Source: Komagataella phaffii GS115 (Eukaryota > Ascomycota > Pichiomycetes > Pichiales > Pichiaceae). From it: a stretch of DNA of 64,000 nt. Every line of letters begins with the position of its first letter. The first letter of the stretch is position 1. The stretch lies in contig NC_012965.1 in NCBI RefSeq assembly GCF_000027005.1, positions 1,909,001-1,973,000 on the forward strand, written 5' to 3'. The notes beneath the pieces were generated by a model. That model did no database searches. It was not told the origin of the DNA and worked only from the letters and a program-made list of their open reading frames with translations. This document shows, one piece after another, positions 1 to 10,512 of the stretch. The translations under genes and the position numbers were made by a program.

Positions 1-2165
1 TGATTAAGGCCAAGTTGAAAGACCACAATCCTGACATCACGGACAGAGACTTCAAAGAGGCCCTTTGGTTCAATTACATGGTCGTGGATGATGCTGTAAG
101 AGAATTGAAACAGAATTTTAGTATGTATAAAAGTTGCAAGCGATTGATGGCTGAGACGTTGAGAATAGTTGTTCCGAAGGAGATACTCGTTGGTGGTTCA
201 AGTAAACTGGCACTGTTGGCTAAGAGTCGAAGGGCAAAAAGGAATAATGAGACGGGGGACACATCTCACTCATCTAGAGCGCATTCAGGTTTGGATAGTC
301 TGTTGAGTAAGAATGTTGATGAAAAGGGAACATTCTCTTTATTGGATGATATCGATCTTGATAATCGACCTAAATTCTCGTTGAAAGGCTTCAAAGAAGA
401 GGAAAAACCAAAAAAATCACAGCTAAAAGAACATAATCAACAGGCAAAAGACACAAAGTCTGAGGATTTAACCCCTCAAAATGAACCCAGCCCCATTGAG
501 AAAAATGAGACGATAAAGGAGAACGTGATTCCATTTCGTATGATTCAACTTAAGTTTGAGGATGCACATCGTTCTATCATTGTAGATACGCCCCAGTCAG
601 CAATTTCTGCTTTATTTGAAACCACCAGAGAACCCAAGAGGAGAAAGACTTCCCATGACTCAAAAATCTTGACCTTGATTAATTCAAGTTTGACTAACAT
701 AGATATAGAAAAAGTTAAAGCCAATTTTAGCAAGCCCAATCCAGTTGATGTATTAGCTAACGAACCCAGAAGTGCTGTAAGCAAAAAGTCTGAAGTTTCA
801 GAAGAACCAGAGAGACTTGAAACAGTTCAAGAAAAGTTACAAAAACTGACTATCAAGCATACCAAACCAATTAAATCCTTGGACATAAACGCTGCAATCA
901 GCAAACTGGAAAGCCAGAATATTTCGTTCGTAGTTTTTGGTCATGTCGACTCCGGTAAATCTACAATAATCGGGAGACTGCTGTACGATTTGAAGGTGGT
1001 AGATAGTAAGACTCTCCACAAGTTAACCAAGGAATCTTCCAGTATTGGAAAGGGATCATTTGCCTTGGCCTGGATCATGGATCAAACATCGGAAGAGAGG
1101 GAGCGCGGAGTGACGATTGATATATGTCAGACATCTTTCAACTACAAGAATAAACAATTCACAATCATTGATTCCCCAGGCCATCAAGATTTCATTCCTC
1201 AGATGATTAACGGGGTATGCCAGGCTGATATAGCCGTGTTAATCGTGGATTCCAGTGATTTTGCCAAGACATTTAACCATGGTCAGACGAAGGAGCAATT
1301 AAGGATAGCCAAATCTCTGAACTTGAACAAACTTATTGTTGTTGTCAATAAAATGGACCTTTGCGACTGGAATATGGATCATTATAATAAGATTGTCGAA
1401 TCCATGGGAAGTTACCTTTTTGAAGATTTGCAATATCGTCAAGATGACTGTCAGTTCATTCCAGCCTCTGGATTGAATGGTGATAATGTAGTTAAGGGCA
1501 AAGGTAACAGCTTGCCACTGGTTGATTTGCTTTATCACGAGAATAAAGTAAAGCAATCCCAACCAATCGCTGAGCAGAAGTTGATCATGACTATTATTGA
1601 TGTAGAAGATCAAGCTCATGACAACTTGACTCTCAAAGTGAGAGTAAATTCCGGGTTTGTACAAGCTGGTGAAACAGTCAAGCTTCTTCCATCGTTTGAT
1701 TTCTGCAGAATCAACAAGATTCTCAAATCAAACGAAGCACAGGATATTTGCATTGCTGGAGAATTTGTGGTTCTAAGGATGAAGGTAGTCAAGTCGGTTG
1801 AGGAAAAGAGTTTAATCAGACTTGGTGATCTGTGCGTGTCAATTGATGAGGAAATTCCAATTTCTTCTAACTTAAGGATGGAAATTCACCTGTTTGATAT
1901 GGACAAGCCGTTACTCAAAGGTACACCGTTTGTTCTATTTAGAAACAATGTATCGGTCCCAGCTAGAATTATTGAGATCGAACAGATTATGAACTCCCAA
2001 AAGAAGAAAATCCCTAGACATTTATCATCAAGACAGCGAGCTATAGTGTCTGTTGCAATAGAAAGCAAATTGCCAATTATAACTTGGGAAGAGAAAGTAA
2101 GGAGAGTTGTCATTAGAAAAGACAGTTCGATAATTGGGGCGGGCCAGATTATCGAAGCTCTGTAG
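1..2165 (+). CDS. HBS1: Hbs1-type translational GTPase (5' partial)
   Basis: Partner of Dom34 in ribosome rescue and no-go mRNA decay; the eRF3/eEF1A-like GTPase delivers Dom34 to stalled 80S ribosomes in the cytoplasm. The frame is open from the left edge (codons from nt 3) with no stop or credible ATG at the start, so the N terminus lies outside the window. The visible N-terminal helical segment resembles the Hbs1 N-terminal domain, followed by a charged low-complexity linker. The GTPase motifs are clear: G1 GHVDSGKST at nt 939-965, G3 DSPGH from nt 1170, G4 NKMD near nt 1347. Two beta-barrel domains follow, ending with the stop at 2163-2165. The linker plus a GTPase with no Sup35-like prion domain separates it from eRF3 (SUP35). 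Converges on UFE1 with 68 bp between stops. Confidence 0.93.
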   Translation, partial: IKAKLKDHNPDITDRDFKEALWFNYMVVDDAVRELKQNFSMYKSCKRLMAETLRIVVPKEILVGGSSKLALLAKSRRAKRNNETGDTSHSSRAHSGLDSLLSKNVDEKGTFSLLDDIDLDNRPKFSLKGFKEEEKPKKSQLKEHNQQAKDTKSEDLTPQNEPSPIEKNETIKENVIPFRMIQLKFEDAHRSIIVDTPQSAISALFETTREPKRRKTSHDSKILTLINSSLTNIDIEKVKANFSKPNPVDVLANEPRSAVSKKSEVSEEPERLETVQEKLQKLTIKHTKPIKSLDINAAISKLESQNISFVVFGHVDSGKSTIIGRLLYDLKVVDSKTLHKLTKESSSIGKGSFALAWIMDQTSEERERGVTIDICQTSFNYKNKQFTIIDSPGHQDFIPQMINGVCQADIAVLIVDSSDFAKTFNHGQTKEQLRIAKSLNLNKLIVVVNKMDLCDWNMDHYNKIVESMGSYLFEDLQYRQDDCQFIPASGLNGDNVVKGKGNSLPLVDLLYHENKVKQSQPIAEQKLIMTIIDVEDQAHDNLTLKVRVNSGFVQAGETVKLLPSFDFCRINKILKSNEAQDICIAGEFVVLRMKVVKSVEEKSLIRLGDLCVSIDEEIPISSNLRMEIHLFDMDKPLLKGTPFVLFRNNVSVPARIIEIEQIMNSQKKKIPRHLSSRQRAIVSVAIESKLPIITWEEKVRRVVIRKDSSIIGAGQIIEAL

Positions 2166-2233
2166 CCTACAGATCTAAAGATGGAACTTAATGCAGTTTT
2201 TTCGGTGTGACATTGTTCATTAAGCTAGGTAGT

Positions 2234-3226
2234 CTAAAACAAAAAGTCAACCACCAGTAAAAATATGCTCAATGCCATGATTATGGTGACAATGGATTTT
2301 GTGCTTTTAGAATTTCTATCTCGGGTCTTCAGTAGCTCTAGATTACCCAACTTCACATCTTGTAGAACGTCCTCATGGTTGTCCATCATTTGACTGATAG
2401 CTGAAGACTGGTCACTTAGTTGCAGAGATATTTCATTGATAAGCCCCGTGATATCCATAATGGAATTTTCCAGAGACTTTGCCTTTGCAAGCTCTTTGTT
2501 CTTATTTGCCAACAATAATTCTGTATTCTCCTGTTCCAATATTTGCAATTGCTGGCTACTTGCTGGTGGAAAGCTCTCGTTAGGTTCTTCTGCCTGTTCA
2601 TCTTCAGACACATGATCATCTTCGATTTCATTCTCCTCCAGCAAAGAGTCTGCAAAAAAATTTGACTTCTGAAGCTCCCTTTTTTTACTCAACCTTTGCT
2701 GTTTCATCTCCATAAACGAGGTGGAAGTTTCCTTCAAACTCATGGTAAGATATGTGAGCACCTGTTTCTTGAACCTTCTCATGGTGTCCTCATACAGTTC
2801 CTGTTCTTCTACTCTGTGCGAATGCATCATCTTTTTGCCCAAGTAGCTTGGTAGAGTTCTGTTCTGAATCATATTTTGGTAATGCTTGTCCTCGTATGTT
2901 TCCAAGAACTTGATCTTTTGGGATATTTTATGCAATTGAAGGTTGATCTCCTCGTCGATTTTATCTTTCTGATCTTCTGTCAACGACTCGTCTTCCTTCT
3001 GATTCTGACGGCTTACGGTTGATGATAGGAGGTAAGGTTTTCTGACACTCTTGATGAATTTGAGTATATGTGACAAGAACTTGCTCACCTCTAATGCCTC
3101 TTTCAGAAGAGTATCTTGGGGTTTGTTTTCGTCATTAGCTGTTTTTCTTGCAGATTTCGTACGTATATCACCTGTTTGTTCGTAGATATGAACGCAATTC
3201 TGAAACAGAACAGTTAGATCAGACAT
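2234..3226 (-). CDS. UFE1: ER syntaxin Ufe1 (Qa/t-SNARE)
   Basis: ER-resident syntaxin-18-type t-SNARE for retrograde Golgi-to-ER fusion and homotypic ER fusion. The 330-residue product starts at the ATG complementary to 3224-3226 (MSDLTVLF). An open extension to 3283 lacks an ATG-initiated family match and is left out. The N-terminal helical region is followed by an acidic stretch, a heptad-rich SNARE helix at about residues 225-300, and a single C-terminal membrane anchor (about 308-329, Ile/Leu/Val rich) with almost no lumenal tail, as expected for a tail-anchored SNARE. Size and the MSDLT start agree with S. cerevisiae Ufe1. Divergent from VPS5. Confidence 0.9.
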   Translation of the reverse strand: MSDLTVLFQNCVHIYEQTGDIRTKSARKTANDENKPQDTLLKEALEVSKFLSHILKFIKSVRKPYLLSSTVSRQNQKEDESLTEDQKDKIDEEINLQLHKISQKIKFLETYEDKHYQNMIQNRTLPSYLGKKMMHSHRVEEQELYEDTMRRFKKQVLTYLTMSLKETSTSFMEMKQQRLSKKRELQKSNFFADSLLEENEIEDDHVSEDEQAEEPNESFPPASSQQLQILEQENTELLLANKNKELAKAKSLENSIMDITGLINEISLQLSDQSSAISQMMDNHEDVLQDVKLGNLELLKTRDRNSKSTKSIVTIIMALSIFLLVVDFLF

Positions 3227-3600
3227 TGCAGGACTTTGCTGAATAGTATATATGTACTGATGAAGATCAAAGCAGCGTACCACCTAAGCGACTGATTACG
3301 TAACCATCAATCTAAACTGTGAAGAGACATAGAAGCGGTTAACTGAGCCCTAGATTAGAGTTGAGCGGCCACTTTTAGAAAATAACAAGAAAGCAACCTA
3401 CGTTCAAATAGTACGAGAATTACACAAGATTATTAGCGTTGTTGAGTCCAATTTTTCAGTTTACTCCCCACAAATCGATTCTCTTTTTAAAAACCTGACC
3501 TCCTTCGCCCAAATTACATCTTTACACCAAATACCTAGTGCGATATTCGAATGAATATCGAGTTCCCGATAGATCTCCAAAAAGGACCGTTGAAACCACC
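3227..3600. promoter_or_regulatory. Divergent UFE1/VPS5 intergenic region
   Basis: 374 bp between two divergently transcribed starts. It must hold both promoters. I see no strong TATA box, no repeat and no additional ORF worth calling. A short ORF-like extension of VPS5 from 3538 starts with GTG and is not used. Confidence 0.5.
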
Positions 3601-5583
3601 ATGAACGACGAACCCCTTTCCGGATCTCATTGGGATGACAATGCGCCATCTAGTTCGATATTCAACGTGCCGGATGAAGTCGATCCAACTTTGAATCCAT
3701 TCAAGGAGGAAGACGATGAAGTAGTGGGCGCTCTACAAGAGGTTTCGTTAGAAAGTGATGCCGAAACCGTCTCCAAGGATGAGGAACGCCAACCAAATTT
3801 GCACGAAGAGGACCTTGACGATAACGCTGCCAATTCTTTTGCTTCGGGGTCCAATAATGACATAAATACAGGAGTTTCTGGTCAGGATATTGAACCTGAC
3901 TCCCAACAACAACAGGAGGCTGATATAGCCAAGGAGCAGATCAAACTGAAAAAGACAGAGCTGTTAAGCAGCTTAACCGAGGGTATTGAAAAAGAAGTGA
4001 AGACAAGTAACTTTGGACCTGATGGTAACCTTTTTGGTGACACTAACACCGAAGAACTTAAGTCAGCTATGGAGGCGTCAACAACTTCACCAGATCGTCA
4101 TACATTTTCATCTTCGAATCGAAAGAAAACTGTTTTCAGACCTAGACCCAGAAGAATAGGCGGTAAGGTTGTCGTTCCTTCAGAGCCTCAAGATGATCCA
4201 TTGAATAGCAGTAAAGATGATGATCTGTCCAATGAAACAGAAGCAAATAGGGATGCCCCCTCTGTTGGAAAGTTGTTGATCGAATCAGTTGATGAACCCT
4301 TATTCAATATTACAAAGAAAACCATAATAAGTCCAACCGTTTCCCCCAAAAAAGAACGAAAAGCTGCAAAACCCACGTCGGCAATTCCTGACTCTAATGA
4401 AAACATGGACCGCTTTGACATTGTTGTTGATGACCCCATAAAAGTTGGAGAGCTTACGTCTGCGCATGTTGTGTACAAAATTAAAACTAGGACTGATTCC
4501 GAGTTAGTAGCAAGCAAGGAACTTAGTGTTACTCGAAGATACAGAGATTTCCTTTGGTTATACAATCAGCTGGTCAGTAATCATCCAGGTTTTATTATCC
4601 CACCACCGCCTGGAAAACAAGTTGTTGGAAGATTTGAGAGCAAGTTCATTGAAAACAGAAGGCTGGGCTTGGAAAAAATGCTGGTCAATATTAGTAGGGA
4701 TAGATCACTGCAGAAAGACATGGATTTTATCATTTTCATATCAAGCGAAAAGTTCCAAGAGGAATCTAAACAGCGGGAAGTTATTCACCACCATAATATG
4801 AATAGCTCCACAGCCGTTGTCAGTGAAAACGATACTATGAGTTCTGGCGCTTCATTGAACAATTCTGGATTTATGTCTTCGATATCGAATGCTCTTTCTA
4901 TTTCAGCTCCCAAATATGTTGAGAACGACAAGTACTTTATTGAAAAAGCTAATTACATTGAGCAATTGGATCAACAGCTGAAAAATCTCTTAAAAACCTT
5001 AGACTTGATAACCCAGCAGAGAGAGGAATTGGTGACCACGATTGAAGAGTTTTTGAACACTATAAATGAGCTCATTGACTTGGAGGTGAGTAATGATGTT
5101 TCAGCCATTTTCTTGGAGTTACACAATCTACAAACCAAGTCGAAGGAGCTACTTGAAAGAACCAATATGCAAGAAGTGCTAACTTTAACTACCACTCTTG
5201 ACGAGTATGTGCGTATAATTGGGTCCATAAGAATTGTTTTTGAAAACCGGTTCAAGGTAATCAACAATCTCCTCAATCTAAAAAGTCAGGTAGCTACAAA
5301 GGAGAAGAAACTGAATAAAGCGAAAACCAAACAACATAATCAGGTGGATAAGATACAGAGGTACGAAAGAGAGCTTTCTGCCTTATCGAATGCGGTAGAT
5401 CAAGAAACTGCCAAACGGGACATGATTGTAGACAATGTAAAGAAACAACTAGAAATATTTGAAGATAAGAAAGTTGATGATTTCCGTTCTATGGTTGAAA
5501 TATACTGGGAGTCACTTATTGAAACGCAAAAGGAAATCATTGAACTTTGGGAAACTTTCTACGAGAAATGCAAATTTGACTAA
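3601..5583 (+). CDS. VPS5: Retromer sorting nexin Vps5 (PX-BAR)
   Basis: Sorting nexin 1-type subunit of retromer, which with Vps17 tubulates endosomal membrane for endosome-to-Golgi recycling of Vps10 and other receptors. The start chosen is the ATG at 3601 (MNDEPLSG), giving 660 residues, close to S. cerevisiae Vps5 (675). The first ~265 residues are acidic and low complexity. A PX domain follows at about 268-386, with the RRYRDF basic/aromatic motif and PPPPGK loop typical of PI3P-binding PX domains. The C-terminal ~230 residues are long amphipathic helices of a Vps5-type BAR domain, ending in an aromatic segment (ELWETFYEKCKFD). Confidence 0.93.
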   Translation: MNDEPLSGSHWDDNAPSSSIFNVPDEVDPTLNPFKEEDDEVVGALQEVSLESDAETVSKDEERQPNLHEEDLDDNAANSFASGSNNDINTGVSGQDIEPDSQQQQEADIAKEQIKLKKTELLSSLTEGIEKEVKTSNFGPDGNLFGDTNTEELKSAMEASTTSPDRHTFSSSNRKKTVFRPRPRRIGGKVVVPSEPQDDPLNSSKDDDLSNETEANRDAPSVGKLLIESVDEPLFNITKKTIISPTVSPKKERKAAKPTSAIPDSNENMDRFDIVVDDPIKVGELTSAHVVYKIKTRTDSELVASKELSVTRRYRDFLWLYNQLVSNHPGFIIPPPPGKQVVGRFESKFIENRRLGLEKMLVNISRDRSLQKDMDFIIFISSEKFQEESKQREVIHHHNMNSSTAVVSENDTMSSGASLNNSGFMSSISNALSISAPKYVENDKYFIEKANYIEQLDQQLKNLLKTLDLITQQREELVTTIEEFLNTINELIDLEVSNDVSAIFLELHNLQTKSKELLERTNMQEVLTLTTTLDEYVRIIGSIRIVFENRFKVINNLLNLKSQVATKEKKLNKAKTKQHNQVDKIQRYERELSALSNAVDQETAKRDMIVDNVKKQLEIFEDKKVDDFRSMVEIYWESLIETQKEIIELWETFYEKCKFD

Positions 5584-5705
5584 GCTATAATTAACTGAGT
5601 TGCCATTACAAGTATGAATGATTATGTTTTAGTTGGTTCGGTCAACGTGTAGGTGAGTGTTGATTGAATTTGTGAATGCAGATTGTGAATTACGTAGGTT
5701 CACAA

Positions 5706-6665
5706 TCAATCAGTCTTGGCCTTCTTATTGCTACCGAAGTCTTCGTCACCATTGTCCACCTCAACTTGGTCATATCTTTTCTTTAAACCCTTCATCTTTC
5801 TAGTTTGAAGCTTAGACAGATCTTGAGAACCAACATGGACTTGAGCAACTTTGTCACCAATAATGTCAGTCTGAACGTTCTTTTTAACCTTAGGTTGCTG
5901 TTGTTTGGGTTGAGTAAGGGCCTCCTTTTCGACCTCTGGGTCTGGTGATTGATATCTACCAACTTTAAAGGTCAATCTTGGACCGACTTCGTCCAATTCA
6001 ACTCGTGGAAGTTTTGGTTCTGGAGATTTGTAGGTTTTCAAGCGATAGACTCTGAAATGAACTAAGGGTAACTTTGAAATGGATTCCTCAACATCATCAA
6101 TCTCTCCAGCACTTATGCTAATCACATGTTGGAGACCTTTTAAGTCCAGCAAGTTGGTCTCTTCACCACGGTAAAAATCTAGGAACAAGGATTTCAAGTG
6201 TTGGTAAACAGGATGACTATCAAAAATAGGACCATTGAACACAAACATAGGTTTCATACCGACGTCAACTCTGCTTTGCTTGAATTCATTCAGAAGTTTG
6301 TAGTTATTCAATATAGAGAGCTCGATCATATCATATAGTTTGTAGTTAAAGGTACGAATCCATGTCAAAGTGTTTGGTCTTTTCTTATTATGAGAGCTCA
6401 GCACCAGCAAAGAACTATCGTTCTTTTCACTGAAGAATTCAAGACTGGAAGGGTCTTCAAATGGTAGGATATCGTTTTTTTTATTGAACCTTTTCATATT
6501 TGGCTTCTTCAAGGAACTGAGGTCCACGACAACGTCGTGTAGAACTTTGTTTGAAGACTTGCCCGGTACAAAAAGGGCATTCTTGACATTCTCTACAATC
6601 TTTGGATCCCTCTTTCCAAGTTCTCTTTTGGCACGGGCAGTTTTTGGTTTGATAGTTCTGATCAT
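5706..6665 (-). CDS. RPF2: Ribosome biogenesis factor Rpf2 (Brix domain)
   Basis: Nucleolar assembly factor that with Rrs1 recruits the 5S RNP (5S rRNA, uL18, uL5) into pre-60S particles. The 319-residue protein begins MIRTIKPKTARAKRELGKR, the signature Rpf2 N terminus, and carries a Brix domain over roughly residues 30-230. The lysine-rich C-terminal tail (KTRKMKGLKKRYDQ, then an acidic KKAKTD end) fits a nucleolar protein. Convergent with VPS5, with 122 bp between stops. About 200 bp separates it from the divergent RSE1 gene. Confidence 0.94.
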   Translation of the reverse strand: MIRTIKPKTARAKRELGKRDPKIVENVKNALFVPGKSSNKVLHDVVVDLSSLKKPNMKRFNKKNDILPFEDPSSLEFFSEKNDSSLLVLSSHNKKRPNTLTWIRTFNYKLYDMIELSILNNYKLLNEFKQSRVDVGMKPMFVFNGPIFDSHPVYQHLKSLFLDFYRGEETNLLDLKGLQHVISISAGEIDDVEESISKLPLVHFRVYRLKTYKSPEPKLPRVELDEVGPRLTFKVGRYQSPDPEVEKEALTQPKQQQPKVKKNVQTDIIGDKVAQVHVGSQDLSKLQTRKMKGLKKRYDQVEVDNGDEDFGSNKKAKTD

Positions 6666-6867
6666 TGTGCTTGGATATTGCCTTTAGAGATAGCTGAAGG
6701 GAGAGAGGGAAAAAAAAATTAAATCTGAATTTTTTCAGAGATGAGCATCAGTGGTCATAACCATAGAGATTTTGTATGGAATGAGAAGCTCCACTATTCA
6801 AACAACCGATAACTTGTAACGACACCACAATCAAGGCTAATATTTACCCTGAAGTTATTTAAAGCCT

Positions 6868-9800
6868 ATGAACTCTAACCAGCCAGAGCTGGTTTTGTAC
6901 CACTTGTCTCTGAAAAGACCGTCTGCAAGTGTCAAATCTGTAATTGGAAGTTTTACTGGGCATAAAAGCAAACAGGAGCTCATTGTTGCCCTCCACTCTT
7001 CATTAATTGTCTATAGTTTGGATACAGAAACGGGACAACTGCATAAAGAGCGTGAACACGAGCTGTTCTGCATTGTGCAGAATATTGCAAAGTTTAGAAT
7101 ACCCGGATCCATACAGCATTGCCTTATAATAACCTCAGATAGTGGAAATATCACGCTGACAAGATTGAACGAGAAGATCGAATTTGAGAGCTTGGTCAAC
7201 CATCCGCTGACTAAGACTGGATTGAGAAGGCTAAATCCATCCTGCTACATTGCAGTGGATCCAAAGAATAGAAGTTTTATGCTCTGTGCCTTGGAGAAAA
7301 ACAAAATGATAACGGTTCTCAATAGGAACTCGGAAGATAACACCATTAAAATATCGTCACCATTGGAGGCCAATATTAGCAAGGTTGTAACCTTTTATAC
7401 GTGTGCATTGGATGTGGGTTACGACAATCCTTTAACCGCTACAATAGAATGCAACTATGATTCTCCCACGAAGAAATACCTCTCGTACTATGAATTAGAT
7501 CTGGGATTGAACCATGTTGTGAAAAAATACACTGAGGAAATTCCTTTCAAGAGCAATTTCTTGATTTCAATTCCCCGAGATGCAGAAGGCCCGTCTGGAC
7601 TGCTCCTTTGCTCTCAAGGTATCATCCAGTTCAAGTTTCTCAACAAAAGGACTCACTGTTTGCCCATTCCTAAGCGAAAAAACCAGAAAGAGCTCAGTTA
7701 CATAATAAATGGAGAATGCCACAAGATGAAAAATTCATTCTTCTTCTTGCTTCAAAGTGATCTAGGAGACATCTTTAAGGTTTCTGTTACATATCAAGAG
7801 GTCCAAGACGATACCTATGACACGAAAGAAGTGAGTAGTATTGAAATCAAATACTTTGATTCTCTCCCCGTGTGTTTGGACCTGCATATTTTCAAATCTG
7901 GGTTTCTGTTTGCAGACACTGAAACTGGAGATAAGTATTTGTATCAGTTTGAAAAGCTGGGTGACGACGATGATGGTACCATTTGGAGTTCAGAAAACTA
8001 TCCGGACGAGGAATCCGTCTATGAGGATCACCATATTTACTTTGACACCAAGGAGTTAGATAATTTATCTCTGGTGTATATACTAGATTGCCTGAATCCA
8101 ATCACTGATGGCTTACTAGACCAAGAAAAGTCTCAGTTGGTGTTGACATCTGGTGGCAGCAGTCGGAGCTCGTTGAAGCTACTAAAACACGAACTAGCCA
8201 TCAACGAACTAGCATCTTCTGAATTACCGGGAAGTGCCCTCAATATTTTTACTACTAAAGTTTCGCACAAAGATCAATACGACAAATACATGGTTATTAG
8301 CTTTATTGATGGGACACTGGTACTCAGTATCGGGGAATCTGTTGATGAGGTGTCTGATTCAGGGTTAGAGCTTCAGGTATCTACAATCGCTGTGCAGCAG
8401 GTTGGAAGAAATTCATTAGCCCAGGTTCATTCACATGGAATAGTGCATTTAAAGGGTTTGAACGAACCAAGTTTTGAAAAAAGTTTATGGCAACCACCTG
8501 TAGGGGCTGAGATTCTTGTTGCTTCGATGACAAATTCGCAGATAGCTCTTGGTCTGAGTAACAGAGAATTGGTATACTTCGAAATTGACGAATATGATCA
8601 GCTGATCGAACACAAAGAAAGGAAAGAAATGTCAGGTAGGATTTCAGCGCTTTCTCTGGGCCAAATTCCAGATGGTCGACTGAGATCCCCTTTTTTAGCG
8701 GTGGGTTGCAACGACATGACCATCAAAATACTCAGCACGGATCCTAATTCCTGTCTAGAGGTGCTCTCCTTGCAAGCTCTATCTTCAATCCCTTCTGATC
8801 TTCAAATCACAAACCTTGAACAAGGTGCTGGATATTTTGTTCACATAGGACTGGACAGCGGTATTTATATTCGAACTCTTCTCAACCGTATATCAGGGCA
8901 GTTGAGTGATACAAGAGTAAATTATCTTGGACCAAAACGAGTGTCTTTATCTCCAGTTAAAATATTTGGAAAGAACTTGGTTCTTGCTTTCTCGGATACC
9001 TCATATCTCAGTTATAATTCCGGGTTTGATGCCAAGATAACACCTTTATGTGACGGAAAGTTTACCTATGGCTGTGGTTTTATTAGTGAGGAGTGTCCTG
9101 AAAATGGAGTTGTCGGAGTATCTGCAGAAAACCTTACGATTTTCACAATTGATCAACTTGATACCGATATGAACGTTAAAGATATTCCATTAACTTTTAC
9201 ACCTAGAAGGATCACCCTCGTTTCAGAGGATGTAGTAGTTGTTACAGAGTCCCAGCATTACACTAAGAATCCATATTTGAACTCCGTTGCCACAGAAGAA
9301 TCACGAGAACTGTATCAACAGATAGGTTACGAAAAGTCTTCTCATTGGAGCTCTGTGATTGAGACAGTTGATATTCAGAGCCAGCAAGTAATCCAAGCTA
9401 TAAATCTGGATAAGGAATTGGCTATTTTTGGAAGCACTAAAGTCAGTTTTGCGTCTCACCCAGATGAGGTGTACTTCATCGTGTCATGCTCTGTTGAGCA
9501 AGAGTTACTTCCCAACATCAACAAAGGAACGCAACTAAGGACATACAAGATTACAGAAGAGGGCCTACAATTTCTGCACAGCACAGAAACGGACCAACTA
9601 GTTTATTCTTTAACGGAATTTCAAGGGAAGCTATTGGCGGGAGTAGGAAACCTTCTGGTTTTGTATGATCTGGGATTGAAAAAATTGCTCAAGAAATCCC
9701 TTACCCAAACCAGTTTTCATCAAATAACTAGCATTGATTATCAGGGATTTAGAATTGTCATTTCAGACATGAAACAATCTTCAATGTTTCTATCCTTTAA

Positions 9801-10407
9801 TGCTGAAGAAAACCGTTTTATTTCCCTATGTGACGATATTACTCAAAGACACATTACCTGCTCCAAAATGTTGGACTATTCTACCGTAGTCACTGGTGAC
9901 CGATTTGGAACTATTTCCGTATTGAGATGCCCTGAAAAGGTCAATAAAGATCATCTTGATTACATTGAAGCAAAATCCAAAATGATAGGAGAATGCCCGT
10001 TTAAACTGAAGCAATTAGCAAGTTACTACGTTCAAGATGTGGTTACAAGTTTATCCAGAGGCAGTTTAACTGTAGGTGGGAAACAGTCTATTATCTACAC
10101 AGGCCTACAGGGTACAATCGGTATCTTGTCTCCAATTCAGACACCTTCAGATATAGACTTTTTCGTCTCTTTGGAGGACTCTCTACGGCAAGAACTGTTG
10201 AAATCCAAGCACCTTCTAACAGGAAGAAGCCACTTGAAATATCGAGGTTACTATGTTCCAGCTCAGGGTGTGGTGGATGGTGATCTAATACAATATTTCT
10301 ACCAATTGCCAGACTCAACGAAACAGTTCATTTCTACCAAACTTGACAGGAGCACACTGGAGATTGAGAGAAAGATCTCCATAATGAGATCTTTGGTCGC
10401 CCTTTAA
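6868..10407 (+). CDS. RSE1: Splicing factor Rse1 (SF3b subunit 3)
   Basis: Large beta-propeller scaffold subunit of SF3b in the U2 snRNP, needed for stable U2 binding at the branch site. The 1179-residue protein opens with an LVLYHLSLKRPS segment like human SF3B3 and ends with the family-typical YYVPAQGVVDGDLIQ motif and a helical tail (SIMRSLVAL). It belongs to the DDB1/CPSF160/SF3B3 superfamily of triple propellers. Length and both termini favour Rse1 over Cft1 (CPSF160) or a DDB1. The start is the first in-frame ATG at 6868. Confidence 0.88.
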   Translation: MNSNQPELVLYHLSLKRPSASVKSVIGSFTGHKSKQELIVALHSSLIVYSLDTETGQLHKEREHELFCIVQNIAKFRIPGSIQHCLIITSDSGNITLTRLNEKIEFESLVNHPLTKTGLRRLNPSCYIAVDPKNRSFMLCALEKNKMITVLNRNSEDNTIKISSPLEANISKVVTFYTCALDVGYDNPLTATIECNYDSPTKKYLSYYELDLGLNHVVKKYTEEIPFKSNFLISIPRDAEGPSGLLLCSQGIIQFKFLNKRTHCLPIPKRKNQKELSYIINGECHKMKNSFFFLLQSDLGDIFKVSVTYQEVQDDTYDTKEVSSIEIKYFDSLPVCLDLHIFKSGFLFADTETGDKYLYQFEKLGDDDDGTIWSSENYPDEESVYEDHHIYFDTKELDNLSLVYILDCLNPITDGLLDQEKSQLVLTSGGSSRSSLKLLKHELAINELASSELPGSALNIFTTKVSHKDQYDKYMVISFIDGTLVLSIGESVDEVSDSGLELQVSTIAVQQVGRNSLAQVHSHGIVHLKGLNEPSFEKSLWQPPVGAEILVASMTNSQIALGLSNRELVYFEIDEYDQLIEHKERKEMSGRISALSLGQIPDGRLRSPFLAVGCNDMTIKILSTDPNSCLEVLSLQALSSIPSDLQITNLEQGAGYFVHIGLDSGIYIRTLLNRISGQLSDTRVNYLGPKRVSLSPVKIFGKNLVLAFSDTSYLSYNSGFDAKITPLCDGKFTYGCGFISEECPENGVVGVSAENLTIFTIDQLDTDMNVKDIPLTFTPRRITLVSEDVVVVTESQHYTKNPYLNSVATEESRELYQQIGYEKSSHWSSVIETVDIQSQQVIQAINLDKELAIFGSTKVSFASHPDEVYFIVSCSVEQELLPNINKGTQLRTYKITEEGLQFLHSTETDQLVYSLTEFQGKLLAGVGNLLVLYDLGLKKLLKKSLTQTSFHQITSIDYQGFRIVISDMKQSSMFLSFNAEENRFISLCDDITQRHITCSKMLDYSTVVTGDRFGTISVLRCPEKVNKDHLDYIEAKSKMIGECPFKLKQLASYYVQDVVTSLSRGSLTVGGKQSIIYTGLQGTIGILSPIQTPSDIDFFVSLEDSLRQELLKSKHLLTGRSHLKYRGYYVPAQGVVDGDLIQYFYQLPDSTKQFISTKLDRSTLEIERKISIMRSLVAL

Positions 10408-10512
10408 TGATAATAAAAAAATGTATACACATCTGTACACCACTAATAGAATCTGGAAATTTTCCATTTCGAAGCTCACTTTCTTGTTTACCTGTCAATC
10501 GAAACTCCAGTG